Shown: positions 39,019-57,721, counted from the first letter of the stretch. The stretch is DNA of 64,000 nt from Lampris incognitus (GCF_029633865.1 NC_079211.1:151148352-151212351); one strand, 5' to 3'. The notes: generated by a model not told the origin, from the letters alone. Made by a program: numbers and translations.

Positions 39019-42000
39019 TGGCCATGAGTGTTGGCGATACGAGCAGGCTACTCTTCATCCTCGACACCATCTCCGGTCGGCGATTTCTTTGTGACACGGG
39101 CGCACAGAGAAGCGTGCTCCCTGCTACTGACGTCGACATCATGGGCGGGGAGCGGGGCCCCCAGTTGGCGACGGCTGACGGCAGCCCTATCCACACCTAC
39201 GGCGTGCGGTCTGTAGAACTGTGTTTTGGTGGACAACGTTTCACGTGGGAGTTCGTCATGGCCAATGTAACGCTTCCCCTCCTCGGAGCTGATTTTTTGT
39301 GCGCTTACGGTTTGCTAGTGGACATTCAGAACAGCCGTCTGGTCGATGCCTTAACCTTCTCCTCCTTCGCATGTACGCGGAGGGAAGCGGCCTATGCAGG
39401 TCTAGCCAACTCTCTCTCAGAGGCAGACAAGTTCACCCGCCTCCTCGCTGAGTTCCCTGACCTCACCCAGCCTACCTTCTCTGCACCCACCGCTAAGCAT
39501 GGGGTGGAGCATCACATTGCTACGAAGGGGCCCCCGGTCTACGCCAGAGCCAGGCGTCTCGACCCCGCCAAACTCGCCATTGCCAAGTCTGAGTTCGAGC
39601 ACCTGGAACGCATGGGGATCATCCGCCGCTCTGACAGCCCGTGGGCGTCCCCACTCCACATCGTCGCTAAGCCTGATGGAGGTTGGCGCCCATGCGGGGA
39701 CTACCGCCGACTAAATGACGCCACCACGCCCGACCGCTATCCTGTCCCGCATATCCAGGACTTTTCTGCAAACCTGTCTGGCAAATGCGTCTTCTCAAAA
39801 GTCGACCTGGTCCGTGGTTATCATCAAGTTCCCGTGCACCCCTCAGACATCCCCAAGACAGCGGTGACTACCCCATTCGGCCTATTTGAATTCCTACGAA
39901 TGCCATTTGGACTCAAAAACGCGGCCCAGTCCTTTCAGCGGCTGATGGATTCAGTGCTCCGTGGCCTTCCTTTCCTCTTCGTCTATTTGGACGACATACT
40001 CATCGCCAGCGCCTCCAAGGAAGAACACCTGTCCCATCTTCATGCCCTCTTCACACGCCTCAGCCAGCATGGGCTGATCGTCAACCCGGCGAAGTGCCGG
40101 TTCGGGCTGACAGCCATTGATTTCCTCGGGCATCGCATCACTGGGGACGGGGCAGTCCCCCTGCCCTCAAAGGTGGAAGCGGTGGCGGCCTTTCCGCGCC
40201 CCCAAACAGCTCGTGCGCTCAGGGAGTTCATCGGGATGGTGACATTCTACCACCGCTTCATTCCCCGAGCCGCCTTTATCATCCGGCCACTGTACGAGGC
40301 GCTGAAAGGCATGTCCCCCAACCAGGCGGTCGACTGGACAGCAGAGCGGGACCGTGCGTTCACCGAGACTAAAGCTGCGCTCTCCCAGGCTACCCTGCTA
40401 GCGCATCCTTCACCTACAGCGCCTATTTCCATAACCACGGATGCATCGGACTATGCTGTTGGTGCGGTTCACGAACAGTGGGTGGGGGGGGCTTGGCAGC
40501 CTTTGGCCTTTTTCAGTCGCCAGCTTACACCCCGAGAGCGCAAGTATAGTACTTTTGACAGGGAACTCCTCGGTCTCTGGCTCGCTGTCCGGCATTTCCG
40601 TTTCCTGCTAGAGGGCCGCAAGTTTACTGCGTACGTGGACCACAAGCCCCTCACGTTTGCCATGTCCAAGACGGCCGAGCCATGGTCCGCTCGCCAGCAG
40701 CGACAACTCTCCTACATTTCGGAATTCACTACCGACATCCAGCACGTCGCTGGTAAGTCTAACCAGGTAGCTGACTGCCTCTCTAGGGCAGTGATTGGAG
40801 CGGTCCACCTAGGCCTTGACTATGCACAGATGGCCGTTGACCAGGCCACGGACCCGAGCATCCTCCGTCTCCGGGCCTCCGACACGGGGCTCCGCCTGCA
40901 GGACGTTCCTTTCAGCGACACAGGTGCCACCCTCCTGTGTGACGTCTCCACAGGACAGCCCAGGCCCATCGTCCCGCACAGCTGGAGACGCCCCGTATTT
41001 GAAGCTGTGCACGGCCTCTCTCATCCAGGCAGTAAGCCATCCGTGCGCCTGACCTCTGCTAAGTTTGTGTGGGAGGGACTTAAGAGAGACGTGAAAGCGT
41101 GGGCCGACTCGTGTGTTGCCTGTCAGCGGGCTAAGATACACCGCCACATTAAGGCGCCCCTGGAACGCTTCGCAGTGCCGGAGAGACGATTTGACCATGT
41201 CCACGTTGACCTGGTTGGTCCCCTACCCCCCTCCCATGGGTTCACCTACCTCTTCACTGTGGTGGACAGGACTACGCGCTGGCCTGAAGCTGTTCCCCTG
41301 GCATCCACGACGTCTGCTGATGTGGCCCGGGCTTTTATTGGGTCGTGGGTCTCACGTTTCGGTACGCCTTCCGACCTTTCATCTGACCGCGGGCCACAGT
41401 TTACCTCAGAGCTATGGAGTGCTGTGGGTGAGGCTCTGGGCGTCAAGCTTCATCGCACTACCGCCTACCACCCTCAGGCGAACGGCCTATGTGAGCGCTT
41501 CCACCGGTCCATGAAGGCTGCGCTTCGGGCTACTCTCAAGGACTGCAACTGGGTCGACAAGCTCCCATGGGTCATGCTGGGCCTGCGGACCGCCCCGAAG
41601 GAAGACCTACAAGCCTCCTCTGCGGAGCTGGTGTACGGCACGCCGCTGCGAGTCCCAGGCGATTTCATGCCCAATGCAACGCGTCCCTGGTCAGCTGTGG
41701 ACCAACGAGCCTCCTTGCTGGACGGGGTCAGAGCTTTCACACCCGTCCCTACCGCCCAACACGGCGCGCCGGTGTCCCAGGTGCCCCCAGGTCTGCAGTC
41801 AGCGGACTACGTGTTCATCCGTCACGACGCACACCGCCCCCCTCTGCAACCCCCTTATGACGGCCCCTTCCGCGTCCTGGAACGGGGAACTAAGCACCTG
41901 GTGGTGGATTTTGGGGGCACGGCCGAGCATGTTTCAGTGGACCGAGTTAAACCCGCACACCTGGACTTGACGCAGCCGTTGGAGTTAGCCCAACCTCCTC

Positions 42001-42182
42001 GTCGCGGTCGTCCCCCGGCTCCGCCTCCTCCCCCCGTGGAGGCCCGAGCTGCCTCTTCTGCTCCTCAGGCCGACCTCCACAGGCCCGCGTCAATGCCTCC
42101 CAGAGACACTCCGGCCCCTGTTATCCGGAGCCGCCGCGGACGGCCTGTTGTCCCCCCGCGCCTGCCTGACTTCGATTACTAG
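38961..42182 (+). CDS. pol: Ty3 pol: protease, reverse transcriptase, RNase H, integrase
   Basis: About 1,073 open codons; the true N-terminus depends on frameshifting from gag. In order: aspartic protease DTGA at residue ~45; reverse transcriptase with the catalytic YLDD at ~342; RNase H starting [10 protein letters not shown] at ~493; integrase zinc region (His, His, Cys-Val-Ala-Cys) at ~682-725; integrase catalytic Asp in HVDLVG (~749), Asp809 in SSDRGPQF and Glu845 in LCERFH, giving DD35E spacing. A proline-rich tail follows to the stop at 42180. All catalytic residues are present. It makes the cDNA and inserts it into the genome. Confidence 0.93.
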   Translation: MPFPLQLQADGKREGQHSVVAMSVGDTSRLLFILDTISGRRFLCDTGAQRSVLPATDVDIMGGERGPQLATADGSPIHTYGVRSVELCFGGQRFTWEFVMANVTLPLLGADFLCAYGLLVDIQNSRLVDALTFSSFACTRREAAYAGLANSLSEADKFTRLLAEFPDLTQPTFSAPTAKHGVEHHIATKGPPVYARARRLDPAKLAIAKSEFEHLERMGIIRRSDSPWASPLHIVAKPDGGWRPCGDYRRLNDATTPDRYPVPHIQDFSANLSGKCVFSKVDLVRGYHQVPVHPSDIPKTAVTTPFGLFEFLRMPFGLKNAAQSFQRLMDSVLRGLPFLFVYLDDILIASASKEEHLSHLHALFTRLSQHGLIVNPAKCRFGLTAIDFLGHRITGDGAVPLPSKVEAVAAFPRPQTARALREFIGMVTFYHRFIPRAAFIIRPLYEALKGMSPNQAVDWTAERDRAFTETKAALSQATLLAHPSPTAPISITTDASDYAVGAVHEQWVGGAWQPLAFFSRQLTPRERKYSTFDRELLGLWLAVRHFRFLLEGRKFTAYVDHKPLTFAMSKTAEPWSARQQRQLSYISEFTTDIQHVAGKSNQVADCLSRAVIGAVHLGLDYAQMAVDQATDPSILRLRASDTGLRLQDVPFSDTGATLLCDVSTGQPRPIVPHSWRRPVFEAVHGLSHPGSKPSVRLTSAKFVWEGLKRDVKAWADSCVACQRAKIHRHIKAPLERFAVPERRFDHVHVDLVGPLPPSHGFTYLFTVVDRTTRWPEAVPLASTTSADVARAFIGSWVSRFGTPSDLSSDRGPQFTSELWSAVGEALGVKLHRTTAYHPQANGLCERFHRSMKAALRATLKDCNWVDKLPWVMLGLRTAPKEDLQASSAELVYGTPLRVPGDFMPNATRPWSAVDQRASLLDGVRAFTPVPTAQHGAPVSQVPPGLQSADYVFIRHDAHRPPLQPPYDGPFRVLERGTKHLVVDFGGTAEHVSVDRVKPAHLDLTQPLELAQPPRRGRPPAPPPPPVEARAASSAPQADLHRPASMPPRDTPAPVIRSRRGRPVVPPRLPDFDY

Positions 42183-42204
42183 GGCGAATTCTGGGGGGGG
42201 CTCA

Positions 42205-42444
42205 TGTGGTGGACACGTATTGGGGACAGAATTCAACCCAGGAACTAAGGGTTAAGTCATGGTTGCCCTGGCAGGTTAACGCAGGGTTAAGTTATGGTTG
42301 TCCAGCCAGTTTTCTGATTATTCTTGCCACCTCCGCTCAGTCGAGCTGTGGTTTGGTTGCTCTCTGATTTACCGTGGATTAAAGAAAGTTGCCTACACGG
42401 CTAAAGTGTGAACCTACGGTCTTCTCCGTTCCTTCGGCTCTACA
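42205..42444 (+). repeat. 3' LTR of Ty3 element
   Basis: 240 bases. Preceded by a polypurine tract (about 42192-42201, CTGGGGGGGG). Followed by the TTAT target duplication. Confidence 0.92.
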
Positions 42445-42962
42445 TTATAACCTTTAGAATGTATCTGCGTGACTATCACAACGTCTCTGCTAGCTAAAGT
42501 TAGCCTTCTCGCTCATTGACTAGCATTGACAGGAGTTAGCAAAACTACATTTACTTAATTAAATACACGTTTCTCCCTCAGGGTTCATCATAACCACATG
42601 TTTATCTTTTAAAATGGGTAAGTACACTTTGTCTGGGGGGATTTACAGACCTGAGAGAAATGGGGAACAGAGGAGGACTAGTCGCCGCTGCCCGCATCAC
42701 GTCATCAGGCCGCTGCCCGTATATACGTCATCAGGCCGCTGCCCGTATATACGTCATCAGGCTGCGGCCTTGACAAGCCGTCAGGGCCGCTGCCACGTCA
42801 CCGCCGTCACGTGTCCGCGGGCCGCCGCCAGTACCAAAGACACGGGGAGGAGGAGGGGGGTTGTTGTTGTTGTTGTTGTTAATAACTAATACTTTACATA
42901 TTGTGGGACGGGAATGCGTCATGAATGCTGGGGTATACAGGGGGTATATGTCCTATATCATT
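42445..42962. other. Intergenic, small repeats only
   Basis: Contains a 26-base unit with 'gccgctgcccgtatatacgt' in about 2.5 tandem copies (42712-42765) and a (TTG)n run at 42861-42880. No gene was seen. Confidence 0.5.
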
Positions 42963-42965
42963 GTA

Positions 42966-43092
42966 CCGTGCAGGGATCAGGAGACACGGTGGCCAGCAGG
43001 TTGGAGCCCTTAGTCGACTGCTTAACGTTGTCGCTTGCGGAGCGGGAGGTGCGGGTTAGCGTCCCGAGCTGCACCCCAACTTCGCTGCATTA
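42966..43092 (+). mobile_element. Possible solo LTR related to the TRIM-like element
   Basis: Starts TGTACCG and ends CGCTGCA. It shares the order 'cccttagtcgactg' / 'gtgcgggt' / 'cttcgctgca' with the terminal repeats at 25365-25763, but is diverged. The flanks (ATCAT and TTATA) do not give a clean duplication. Confidence 0.3.
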
Positions 43093-43596
43093 TATATATG
43101 TATGCATTATATATATGTATGCATATATCTAGTAGTGGATGTTCTTGTTTATTGGGGGGGGGCTTTTTCGCCTCCCCCACACTGAGGGGGACTTGTCCCC
43201 TCCACCCCCCGGTTCCGACGCCCTTGCTTCCAACCACTTTCCTCCACCACCAAACATCCGCCATGCCGGATGTTTGGTGGTGCATGTTAAAGATGTTCAG
43301 TGACGTTAAATGTGATAACTAATTCCAGCCTGACGTTTGAGTTTTAGCGCAGAGGAGTCCGTATTCAACGCTAAACCTCTTGTCTGTTTTTGACAGACAT
43401 ATTCTCTCCTTTGCATCTGCACTGTTCGGATTTGCACGATGTGTCGCACAGGAGCACGTGTCACAACACGCGCATAAGCGCCCACCCTTAACCCGCTTCC
43501 GGGGTGGGAAGATGGCGGCGCGAATTCACATTTGCGGCGGCCTCAGCCAGCACCGTCCATGCAGGGGCTTAGTCTGCGTCTAAGTTTGTTGCTGGG

Positions 43597-43883
43597 CAGT
43601 GGTGGATCTAGAGGTTTTTTCCTGGGGTGGCAAGACTGTGTCCCAGAGGTGGCAGCTGCCACCCCTTTGCCACCCTGTAGATCCGCCCCTGTGAGGGGGG
43701 AGGGGATTCTAAATCGGCGACTTCTGTTTGAGATGAGTTTGGTGCGGGTCTCGTTGACCTTCATCATGCATGTACATAAAATATACTTTAAAAACACATT
43801 ATCTGATTTATAAATGGGGTGGCAAGACTGTGTCCCAGAGGTGGCAGCTGCCACCCCCTTGCCACCCTGTAGATCCGCCCCTG
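43597..43883. mobile_element. hAT-like MITE with internal partial duplication
   Basis: Ends CAGTGGTGGATCTAGAGG (left) and GTAGATCCGCCCCTG (right) are approximate inverted repeats, flanked by an exact 8-base duplication TTGCTGGG (43589-43596, 43884-43891). Inside, a roughly 75-base block (ggggtggcaagactgtg ... gatccgcccctg) occurs twice, at 43622-43692 and 43816-43883. No transposase. Confidence 0.75.
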
Positions 43884-44080
43884 TTGCTGGGAGAGCTGGT
43901 GCTGGATCGGCTGGGAGGGCCTGGTCTGCTGCGTCGTGTGGGCCCAGGGACCGCGGCCCTGCCTGGAGCTGCACCCGGGGAGGAAACACCGATGGCGGCC
44001 TGACAGGACGCGGAAGCGGGGCAGGCTAAGCTAACTGTTAGCCCATGCAGACCAGTGGTTCCCACAGTCATCCTGGCTGG
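43884..44080 (+). repeat. GC-rich dispersed repeat, copy 2
   Basis: Homologous to 21290-21480. The hAT MITE has inserted into this copy, whose upstream part (43500-43588, with GAAGATGGCGGCGCG) resembles a retrotransposon 5' promoter region. Confidence 0.5.
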
Positions 44081-44335
44081 TGTTCGTTCCCTTGGATTTT
44101 GTTTTGTGTGTTGTGGTTTGGTGTTAGGTTGGATATGTGTGTTCTTGTAGTCCCGGTATGTGTTGTTGTCTGTATGTTGTGCTGCTGTGGGCTGAGGGGA
44201 ACAGCATGTTGTTTCACTTCATGTGCGCGAGTACATGAAGTGACACGACAAATCAAGCGTTCCTGGTTTCTGATCCTTTACATTTGTACTGTTCAGATTT
44301 GCACAATGTGCAGCATAGGAGCACATCTTACAACA

Positions 44336-44355
44336 CACACACACACACACACACA
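44336..44355. repeat. (CA)n microsatellite
   Basis: Short CA run in intergenic DNA. Confidence 0.85.
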
Positions 44356-44567
44356 ATAACCCACTTTTAACCCTGTTACGAGAGGCCTCCGGTGGGTTTC
44401 GCCAGGCGGGATCTGGGTCAGGTCAAAGGATGTTTTGGATGTGGAAGTGGGCCACAGACGACAGCTGCTCTCTAAACTTGACCTTAAAACGACTTCGCAA
44501 TGCAAAGACACCTAATCTTTTGAAAGGGACGCGGTCGCTTATCTGTTTGATACGGCACGTGTAGCAG

Positions 44568-44569
44568 AG

Positions 44570-44608
<39 letters not shown>

Positions 44609-44613
44609 TTTTA
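44568..44613. repeat. (TTTA)n microsatellite
   Basis: About 11 TTTA units. Confidence 0.95.
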
Positions 44614-45610
44614 GTCAAAAGATTTTCAAGCATCTGGAAAAAAAAAATCAAATTATCAAGTAACCCTACTGTTGTCTAAGTTCTTACATGGTCAAAATGA
44701 AATCCGTGTGTCACGGCGCCGTCTTGGCCCGGCACAAGAGATTAATTTCAATGCAAGTTAATCGAGGAGTGATTTAAAGCTACCTATTTGATAAAAGGGA
44801 GGCACAAGAGGTAAATAGTTCAAATGCTGATTACTTTAATTTTACATTTGTTATTGAAGATAACTCGGTTAGTCTATATGGCTGAAGCATGAAGGAAAGC
44901 TTCCAGGTTTACTGTGGAAGACGCAGTGTGTGAATATTCTGTTGGTGTTGGTCACTGGAGAGGAAACAAGAATAAAAGCATCTGGCGTAAAGGAGGACGA
45001 GTCAAAAAAAGAGGGTTGTAATGTGATTGTAAAGCTCCATGAGACTGAATGGTGATTTAGGGAGATCAAATCTTTTTCCACTAAACTTGATTCTTATTCA
45101 ATTTCACGGAACTGAAGATGAATTATTGATTTAAATGAAACCGAGGATGCTTGCAAAATGTAAGCATGTTATTAAACAATGAACTTCCTCCACGAAAATG
45201 ATAAGATATTGCAAATTTGTTTTCACATCTCTTTAAAAATGCTCAGTCACATAATCTTGGATTTCAGGCACACAGAAGTTTCTGTAAGTAGATGCCAAGA
45301 TTTTGAACTGTCAGCCACAACTTTTGCTTCTGTGCATAGTTTTAAAACTATGTAGAACTGCATATCAGTTTTCATACCCCTGTTTTAAAACCGCTCATGA
45401 ACACATACCTTTTGAAATGTTCAGTAATCCTTTGAGCTCCAGCCAGCAGACACCTGAAGGCCTTTGTGAGAAAGAGCACATGACTCGGTCCTGCCCTTAC
45501 ATGCCAGCCTGCTTTCTGAAGCTCAGCTGAAAAACAAGTCCCACTATCTGGAAAAACACTCACTGAGTCAACAAACTGATGGCTGAACACCAAAAAAGTG
45601 TGTGTGTGTG
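44614..45610. other. Intergenic, nothing recognised
   Basis: AT-rich sequence with no coding similarity, ending in a short TG run next to the Tc1-like element. Confidence 0.45.
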
Positions 45611-46806
45611 TACACACGGATCAGCCAAAACGTTAAAACCACTGGTGACGTGAATAACATTGACTTTCTTGTTACAGTGGCACCTGTCAGGGGGTGGGAT
45701 ATATTAGGCAGCACGTGAACAGTCAGCTCTTGAAGTTGATGTGTTGGAAGCAGGAAAAACGGGCAAGCGTAAGGATCTGAGCGACTTTGACAAGGGCCAG
45801 TTGTGATGCTGGACGACTGGGTCAGAGCATCTCCAAAACAGGTCTTGTGGGGTGTTCCTGGTATGCAGTGGTCAATACCTACCAAAAGTGGTCCTAGGAA
45901 GAACAACTGGTGAACCTGTGTCAGAGTCATGGGTGCCCAGGGGTCATTGATACACATAGGGAGTGAAGGCCGGCCCATCTGGTCTGATCCCACAGAAGAG
46001 CCACTGTAGCTCAAGTTGCTGCTATGACAAGTGTCAGAACACAGTGCGTCACAGCTTGCTGTGTATGGAGCTGTGTAGCTGCAGACCGCTCAAAGTGCCC
46101 ATGAGGACCCCTGTCCACTGTAGAAAGTGCCTACAATGGGCACTTGAGCATCAGAACAGGACCATGGAGCAGTGGAAGAAGGTGGCCTGGTCTGATGAAT
46201 CACATTTTCTTTACATCATGTGGACGGTGGGGTGCATGTGCATTGTGTACCCGGGGGGACAGATGGCACCAGGATGCACTGTGGGAAGAAGGCAAGCCAG
46301 CATAGGCAGTGTGATGCTCTGGGCAAAGTTCTGCTGGGAAACCTTGGGTCCGGGCATTCTCGTGGATGCTACTTTGACACCTACCACCAACCTAAACATC
46401 GTTGCAGACCAGGTACACCCCTTAATGGCAACGGTATTCCCTGATGGCAGCGGCCTCTTTCAGCAGGATAATGCTCCCTGCCGCACTGCACACGTTGTTC
46501 AGGAATGGTCTGAGGAACATCAGAAAGAGTTCAAGGTGTTGCCGTGGTCTCCATATTCCCCAGATATCCGTCTGATCGAGCATCTGTGGGATGTGCTGGA
46601 AAAACAAGTCTGATCCACGCAGGCCCCACTTCTCAATTTACAGGACTTACAGGATCTGCTGCTAACGTCTCGGTGCCAGACACCAGAGGAGACCAAGGGT
46701 CTTGTGGAGTCCATGCCTCAATGGGTCAGAGTTGTTTTGGCGGCACGAGGGGGACCTACAGGATATTGGGCAGGTGGTTTTAATGTTTTGGCTGATCGGT
46801 GCATCT
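45611..46806 (+). mobile_element. Tc1/mariner-type transposon, degenerate
   Basis: Terminal inverted repeats start CACGGATCAGCCAAAACGTT (left) and end AATGTTTTGGCTGATCGGTG (right), the form common in fish Tc1-like elements. TA dinucleotides lie at both borders. The interior holds a damaged DDE transposase. About 1.2 kb, a usual length for intact Tc1 elements. Confidence 0.75.
45740..46613 (+). pseudogene. Tc1-like transposase, broken
   Basis: A 216-codon open stretch (45963-46613) keeps WSDESHF (first Asp), FQQDNAPCRTAH (second Asp) and SPDIRLIEHLWD (Glu in IEHLW), the three catalytic positions of the DDE fold. Upstream, from about 45770, the DNA-binding part is interrupted by stops (for example after DFDKGQL). 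Transposition from this copy is not expected. Confidence 0.75.
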
Positions 46807-47250
46807 ATAAATACACACATGAAATGCTACTGGTGGCATTCAGCATAGCAGATGACACATTTATCTGTCTTTTCTGCCTTTGCAGAAATTTAGATCAGTG
46901 TGAAATATTTTCATGGAGCGACTCAGGCAGTAAAATCAATTTTCCGCCCCAGCATGCTCAGATGTTTATTAACCACCGTAGGACTCGCAGAAGTGATCCT
47001 TACACAATAACTGACAAACATCAACCCGGGCCGAGGGTCACGATTTAATTCTAGCACAAAAGCCCCTTTGTCACGGAGAATAGTAAAGACATTCTCAGAC
47101 ATTTACTCCCATGTGAAGACTGCCTCTTTTTGCTACGTTGAACTTAACTTTGGATGTTAATGTCCGTAATCCTACAAATTGAACCGAGGGTACTATATTC
47201 TGCTACACTGGGAGACAATTCAAGTCCAAACGCCAAAATAGTGTTTCACA
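46807..47250. other. Intergenic / possible extended ctsl 3' UTR
   Basis: No gene seen. A minus-strand AATAAA at 46980-46975 could be a distal poly(A) signal of ctsl. Confidence 0.4.
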
Positions 47251-47605
47251 ATTTTAATTAAATCACAGTAAAAATAGAAAACGACCAAACATTTATACAA
47301 TGAACACAGCAACTGTTAAGACAACACTTAACCAGCAGCATAAACATATTTACAGAGTAAAACTTCTAAACTAAAATTTCAAATTAATAAAGTGGCGTAA
47401 AAATCAGCCCAAAACAAGATGGCAGCAATTCCCTAAAAACAGTGTTTCTTGTTAAAAAACATTTCAGAATCTTCTGACAATGTCGTGCTCTGACCAGAGC
47501 CTTGTTCAGGCTGTAATACGACTGTAATACGGATATGGCCGTCTCAAGCCAAAACTATTGCAATAAAAAACACACCATGGTACTAAAAATAGGACTGCAT
47601 AGGAG
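47236..47605 (-). promoter_or_regulatory. ctsl: ctsl 3' UTR
   Basis: Follows the TAG stop. The first likely poly(A) signal on the minus strand is ATTAAA at 47258-47253. A canonical AATAAA lies further on at 46980-46975, so the exact end is uncertain. Confidence 0.5.
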
Positions 47606-54895
<7,290 letters not shown>

Positions 54896-55444
54896 GGTGG
54901 CGTCCTACTGAGCAGAGAGAGAGGGAGGGGGGAGAGAAGAAACAAGTTAGGATGCATTTTCACGCACTGTAGTGAAAAGTCGTCAATACTCCTAAACGTT
55001 TCCCGTTAACCTGACGTTACACACGCCAACATTCCCGACGACGGAGTGGTTTTCCCAGAAGCTCCTGCGTTACGCATGACGCAATTCCCACACGGGCCGG
55101 GCCTGCGGCGTCTCTGGCTGAAGGATATTTGGACGTGAACTCGGGTCGGACGTAACGACACCGGTACCAAAGGCACCGAAAGCAGATGAGAAGGTCCGCC
55201 GCGTGGCGGGTTTGTGGACCCCTTCCCCGGGAGCGGCAGGAATCCCGACGGGAACACGGCGTCCCGTCCGTCTCCCGAGTCACGGGACCTGCGCCAAGAG
55301 CGCCGCGGGTAAACAAGCCCGGCGCCACACCGCGGCGAGAGGGAGGCGGCGGGCCAGAGGGGAAGGAAAGTTAATGAATAGCCTCCTCTCCGACGGGGTC
55401 ATGCATTATTCATTCAGTCACCAACTCGTCCCTCTCTTTTGTCC

Positions 55445-55575
55445 CGCACAGCCCCGCACAAGTCCCGGACAAGCCCCCCGTTAGCCCCGCACAAGCCCCC
55501 CGTTAGCCCCGCACAACCCCCCCGTTAGCCCCGCACAAGCCCCTCACAACCCCCCCGTTAGCCCCGCACAAGCCC
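55445..55575. repeat. GC-rich short tandem repeat
   Basis: About six copies of a 19-21 base unit 'ccgcacaagccccccgttag' in the first ctsl intron. Confidence 0.85.
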
Positions 55576-55870
55576 CGCGGTCCTCGCTTTCCTCCCTCCC
55601 TCCGCACGCCAGCGGGCCACGAGCGGGCCAGGAGCCGCTGCAGCGGAGCCGTCACACGGACCGTCGCCCCGACCAAACGCTAACACGCTCGGAATCAGCT
55701 TGGGCTGGGTTCGGGGGTCCGACGGCCGAATCGCACCCCAGCAACACCCTCGCAATCCGTCTTGGACCCTTTTTCTTTTTTTCCCCAGAACCCCCGAATT
55801 TGAACATGGTGATTCTCCCCCCCCAGTAACGTTACAAAACGAGGCGTTGAGCGGACGGAGAGACTTACGG

Positions 55871-55897
55871 CTCGGCCCGGTTCTGGTGGAGAAGATG
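55871..55897 (-). other. ctsl: Probable ctsl noncoding first exon
   Basis: On the minus strand GAGCC|GTAAGT (donor at 55870) lies about 25 bases below a position 30 bases from a TATA-like box. This would give a very short noncoding exon spliced to the ATG exon at about 54907. Inference from promoter geometry; no transcript seen. Confidence 0.45.
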
Positions 55898-55922
55898 GCT
55901 CGTCCCCCCCGACACATACACG

Positions 55923-56062
55923 CTATAAAGGCTCCCGGGGGCCGTCAATAAGCGACACGGGGACTCCTCATTGGTCCGCCGCCGCGTCGGGATTTTTTTT
56001 AACCGGTGAACTCCGCCCCCTCGCGCGTGACGTCATCGCCACGTGACCACAACAAACACGTG
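55923..56062 (-). promoter_or_regulatory. ctsl: ctsl core promoter with CLEAR-type sites
   Basis: Reading upstream on the minus strand: TATA-like TTTATAG at 55929-55923; CCAAT at 55974-55970; a GC box around 56012-56020; a consensus CRE TGACGTCA at 56028-56035; and two E-boxes CACGTG at 56040-56045 (context GCCACGTGAC) and 56057-56062. GTCACGTGAC is the CLEAR motif bound by TFEB at lysosomal genes, and the first site matches nine of ten bases. The spacing places transcription start near 55896. Confidence 0.65.
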
Positions 56063-56619
56063 ATTATCTCCCGTCGGATGGACGGAGGGCCCAGGAGGAG
56101 GAGGAGAGGAGGAGCGGAGGAAACGTTTGTGCTTGGTCATGCAACACAAGGAGGGAGGGAGGGAGGGAGCGCTCCTTTCTGCTCCCGGCAGAAACTCTTC
56201 ACCCAGCTTTGCAGCTAAAGTGCCCCCCCCCCCCAGATGAGACGGACTATCCGTTATCTGACAGTGGTGAATAAATAAAACGCACTTCTCTTTTGCAGGG
56301 CCAAACTAAAAGAAATGAAGCCTGCAACAGCGATACCCCCCACTCTGCTGCCTGGCTGTACATGCAGAGGTGCTCCACAGGCCACCGGGGGGGGGCGGGG
56401 GGGTCCTGCTGCTTTTTATCAGTCTGAACGGCTTTATGTCCTATCAGGCAGTTCTGCTGACAATGCTGTCCCACCTTCTCTAAACCCATCATGGTTTAGA
56501 ACAGAATAACCTTTCTAACAAAGCAGCTTTATACGTTGGGGCCAGTTTGAAGGAGATAAACAAAGAGCGCTAATAAATAGTAAGAAATGACACGTAAATC
56601 AGTTATACTCCCTTATTAA
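56063..56619. other. Intergenic, nothing recognised
   Basis: GC-rich near the ctsl promoter, then AT-rich. Short homopolymers only (C-run 56222-56234, G-runs near 56386-56403). Confidence 0.4.
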
Positions 56620-57715
56620 TCAAACACACCGCCATTTACGCCCCAAGTAGATGGAACGTCCTGCCTGAGGACCTGATAGAGGCCCCCACACTGGACACCC
56701 TGCCCGAGGACCTGAGAGAGGCCTCACACTGGACACCCTGCCCGAGGACCTGAGAGAGACCCCACACTGGACACCCTGCCTGAGGACCTGAGAGAGACCC
56801 CACACTGGACACCCTGCCCGAGGACCTGAGAGAGACCCCACACTGGACACCCTGCCTGAGGACCTGAGAGAGACCCCACACTGGACACCCTGACTGAGGA
56901 CCTGAGAGAGGCCCCACACTGGACACCCTGCCTGAGGACCTGAGAGAGGCCCCCACACTGGACACCCTGCACGAGGACCTGAGAGAGGCCCCCACACTGG
57001 ACACCCTGCCCGAGGACCTGAGAGAGGCCCCCACACTGGACACCCTGACTGAGGACCTGAGAGAGTCCCCCACACTGGACACCCTGCCCGAGGACCTGAG
57101 AGAGGCCCCCACACTGGACACCCTCCCTGAGGACCTGAGAGAGGCCCCCTACACTGGACACCCTGCCTGAGGACCTGAGAGAGGCCCCCACACTGGACAC
57201 CCTGACTGAGGACCTGAGAGAGTCCCCCACACTGGACACCCTGCCCGAGGACCTGAGAGAGGCCCCACACTGGACACCCTGCCCGAGGACCTGAGAGAGT
57301 CCCCCACACTGGACACCCTGCCTGAGGACCTGAGAGAGGCCCCACACTGGACACCCTGCCCGAGGACCTGAGAGAGGCCCCACACTGGACACCCTGCCCG
57401 AGGACCTGAGAGAGGCCCCCACACTGGACACCCTGCCCGAGGACCTGAGAGAGCCCCCCACACTGGACACCCTGCCCGAGGACCTGAGAGAGGCCCCCAC
57501 ACTGGACACCCTGCCTGAGGACCTGAGAGAGGCCCCCACACTAGACACCCTGCCCGAGGACCTGAGAGAGGCCCCCACACTGGACACCCTGCCCGAGGAC
57601 CTGAGAGAGGCCCCCACACTGGACACCCTGGCCGAGGACCTGAGAGAGGCCCCCCACACTGGACACATTTAAAAGCAGGTTAAACACCTTACTTTTTAAA
57701 ACAGCCTACAGCTAA
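56620..57715 (+). pseudogene. L2-type LINE C-terminus expanded into a minisatellite
   Basis: On the + strand the left edge reads RWNVLPEDL and the right edge reads TLDTFKSRLNTLLF followed by a stop. Together these form the C-terminal signature of L2/CR1-type LINE proteins. Between them the [13 protein letters not shown] segment has been amplified about 26 times. Nothing upstream of the signature is recognised. Confidence 0.6.
56660..57668. repeat. 38/39-bp minisatellite
   Basis: About 26 copies of 'ggacctgagagaggcccccaca' (split here: ggacctgagagaggcccc + cacactggacaccctgcccga). Units are 38 or 39 bases depending on the C run, so the reading frame slips between units. Open minus-strand frames are array shadows. 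Confidence 0.95.
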
Positions 57716-57719
57716 GTTG

Positions 57720-57721
<2 letters not shown>

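Larger units (their letters stand above)
38034..42444 (+). mobile_element. Full-length Ty3 LTR retrotransposon, CsRn1-like
   Basis: LTRs of 240 bases at 38034-38273 and 42205-42444 begin TGTGG and end TACA. They differ at only one base (A/C near 38260 and 42431). A 4-base duplication TTAT flanks the element (38030-38033, 42445-42448). The primer-binding site TGGTGACCCCGACGT at 38275-38289 matches tRNA-Trp as I recall it. A G-run polypurine tract precedes the right LTR. The gag CHCC-type box together with the tRNA-Trp primer is characteristic of the CsRn1 clade. Gag and pol are both open, so the copy is young and potentially mobile. There is no env. Confidence 0.9.

Noticed and set aside
55923-55930. 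TATA box on the + strand (TATAAAG)
   Set aside because: It is the same site read the other way. No + strand exon follows, whereas the minus-strand reading fits the CCAAT box, donor site and ctsl.
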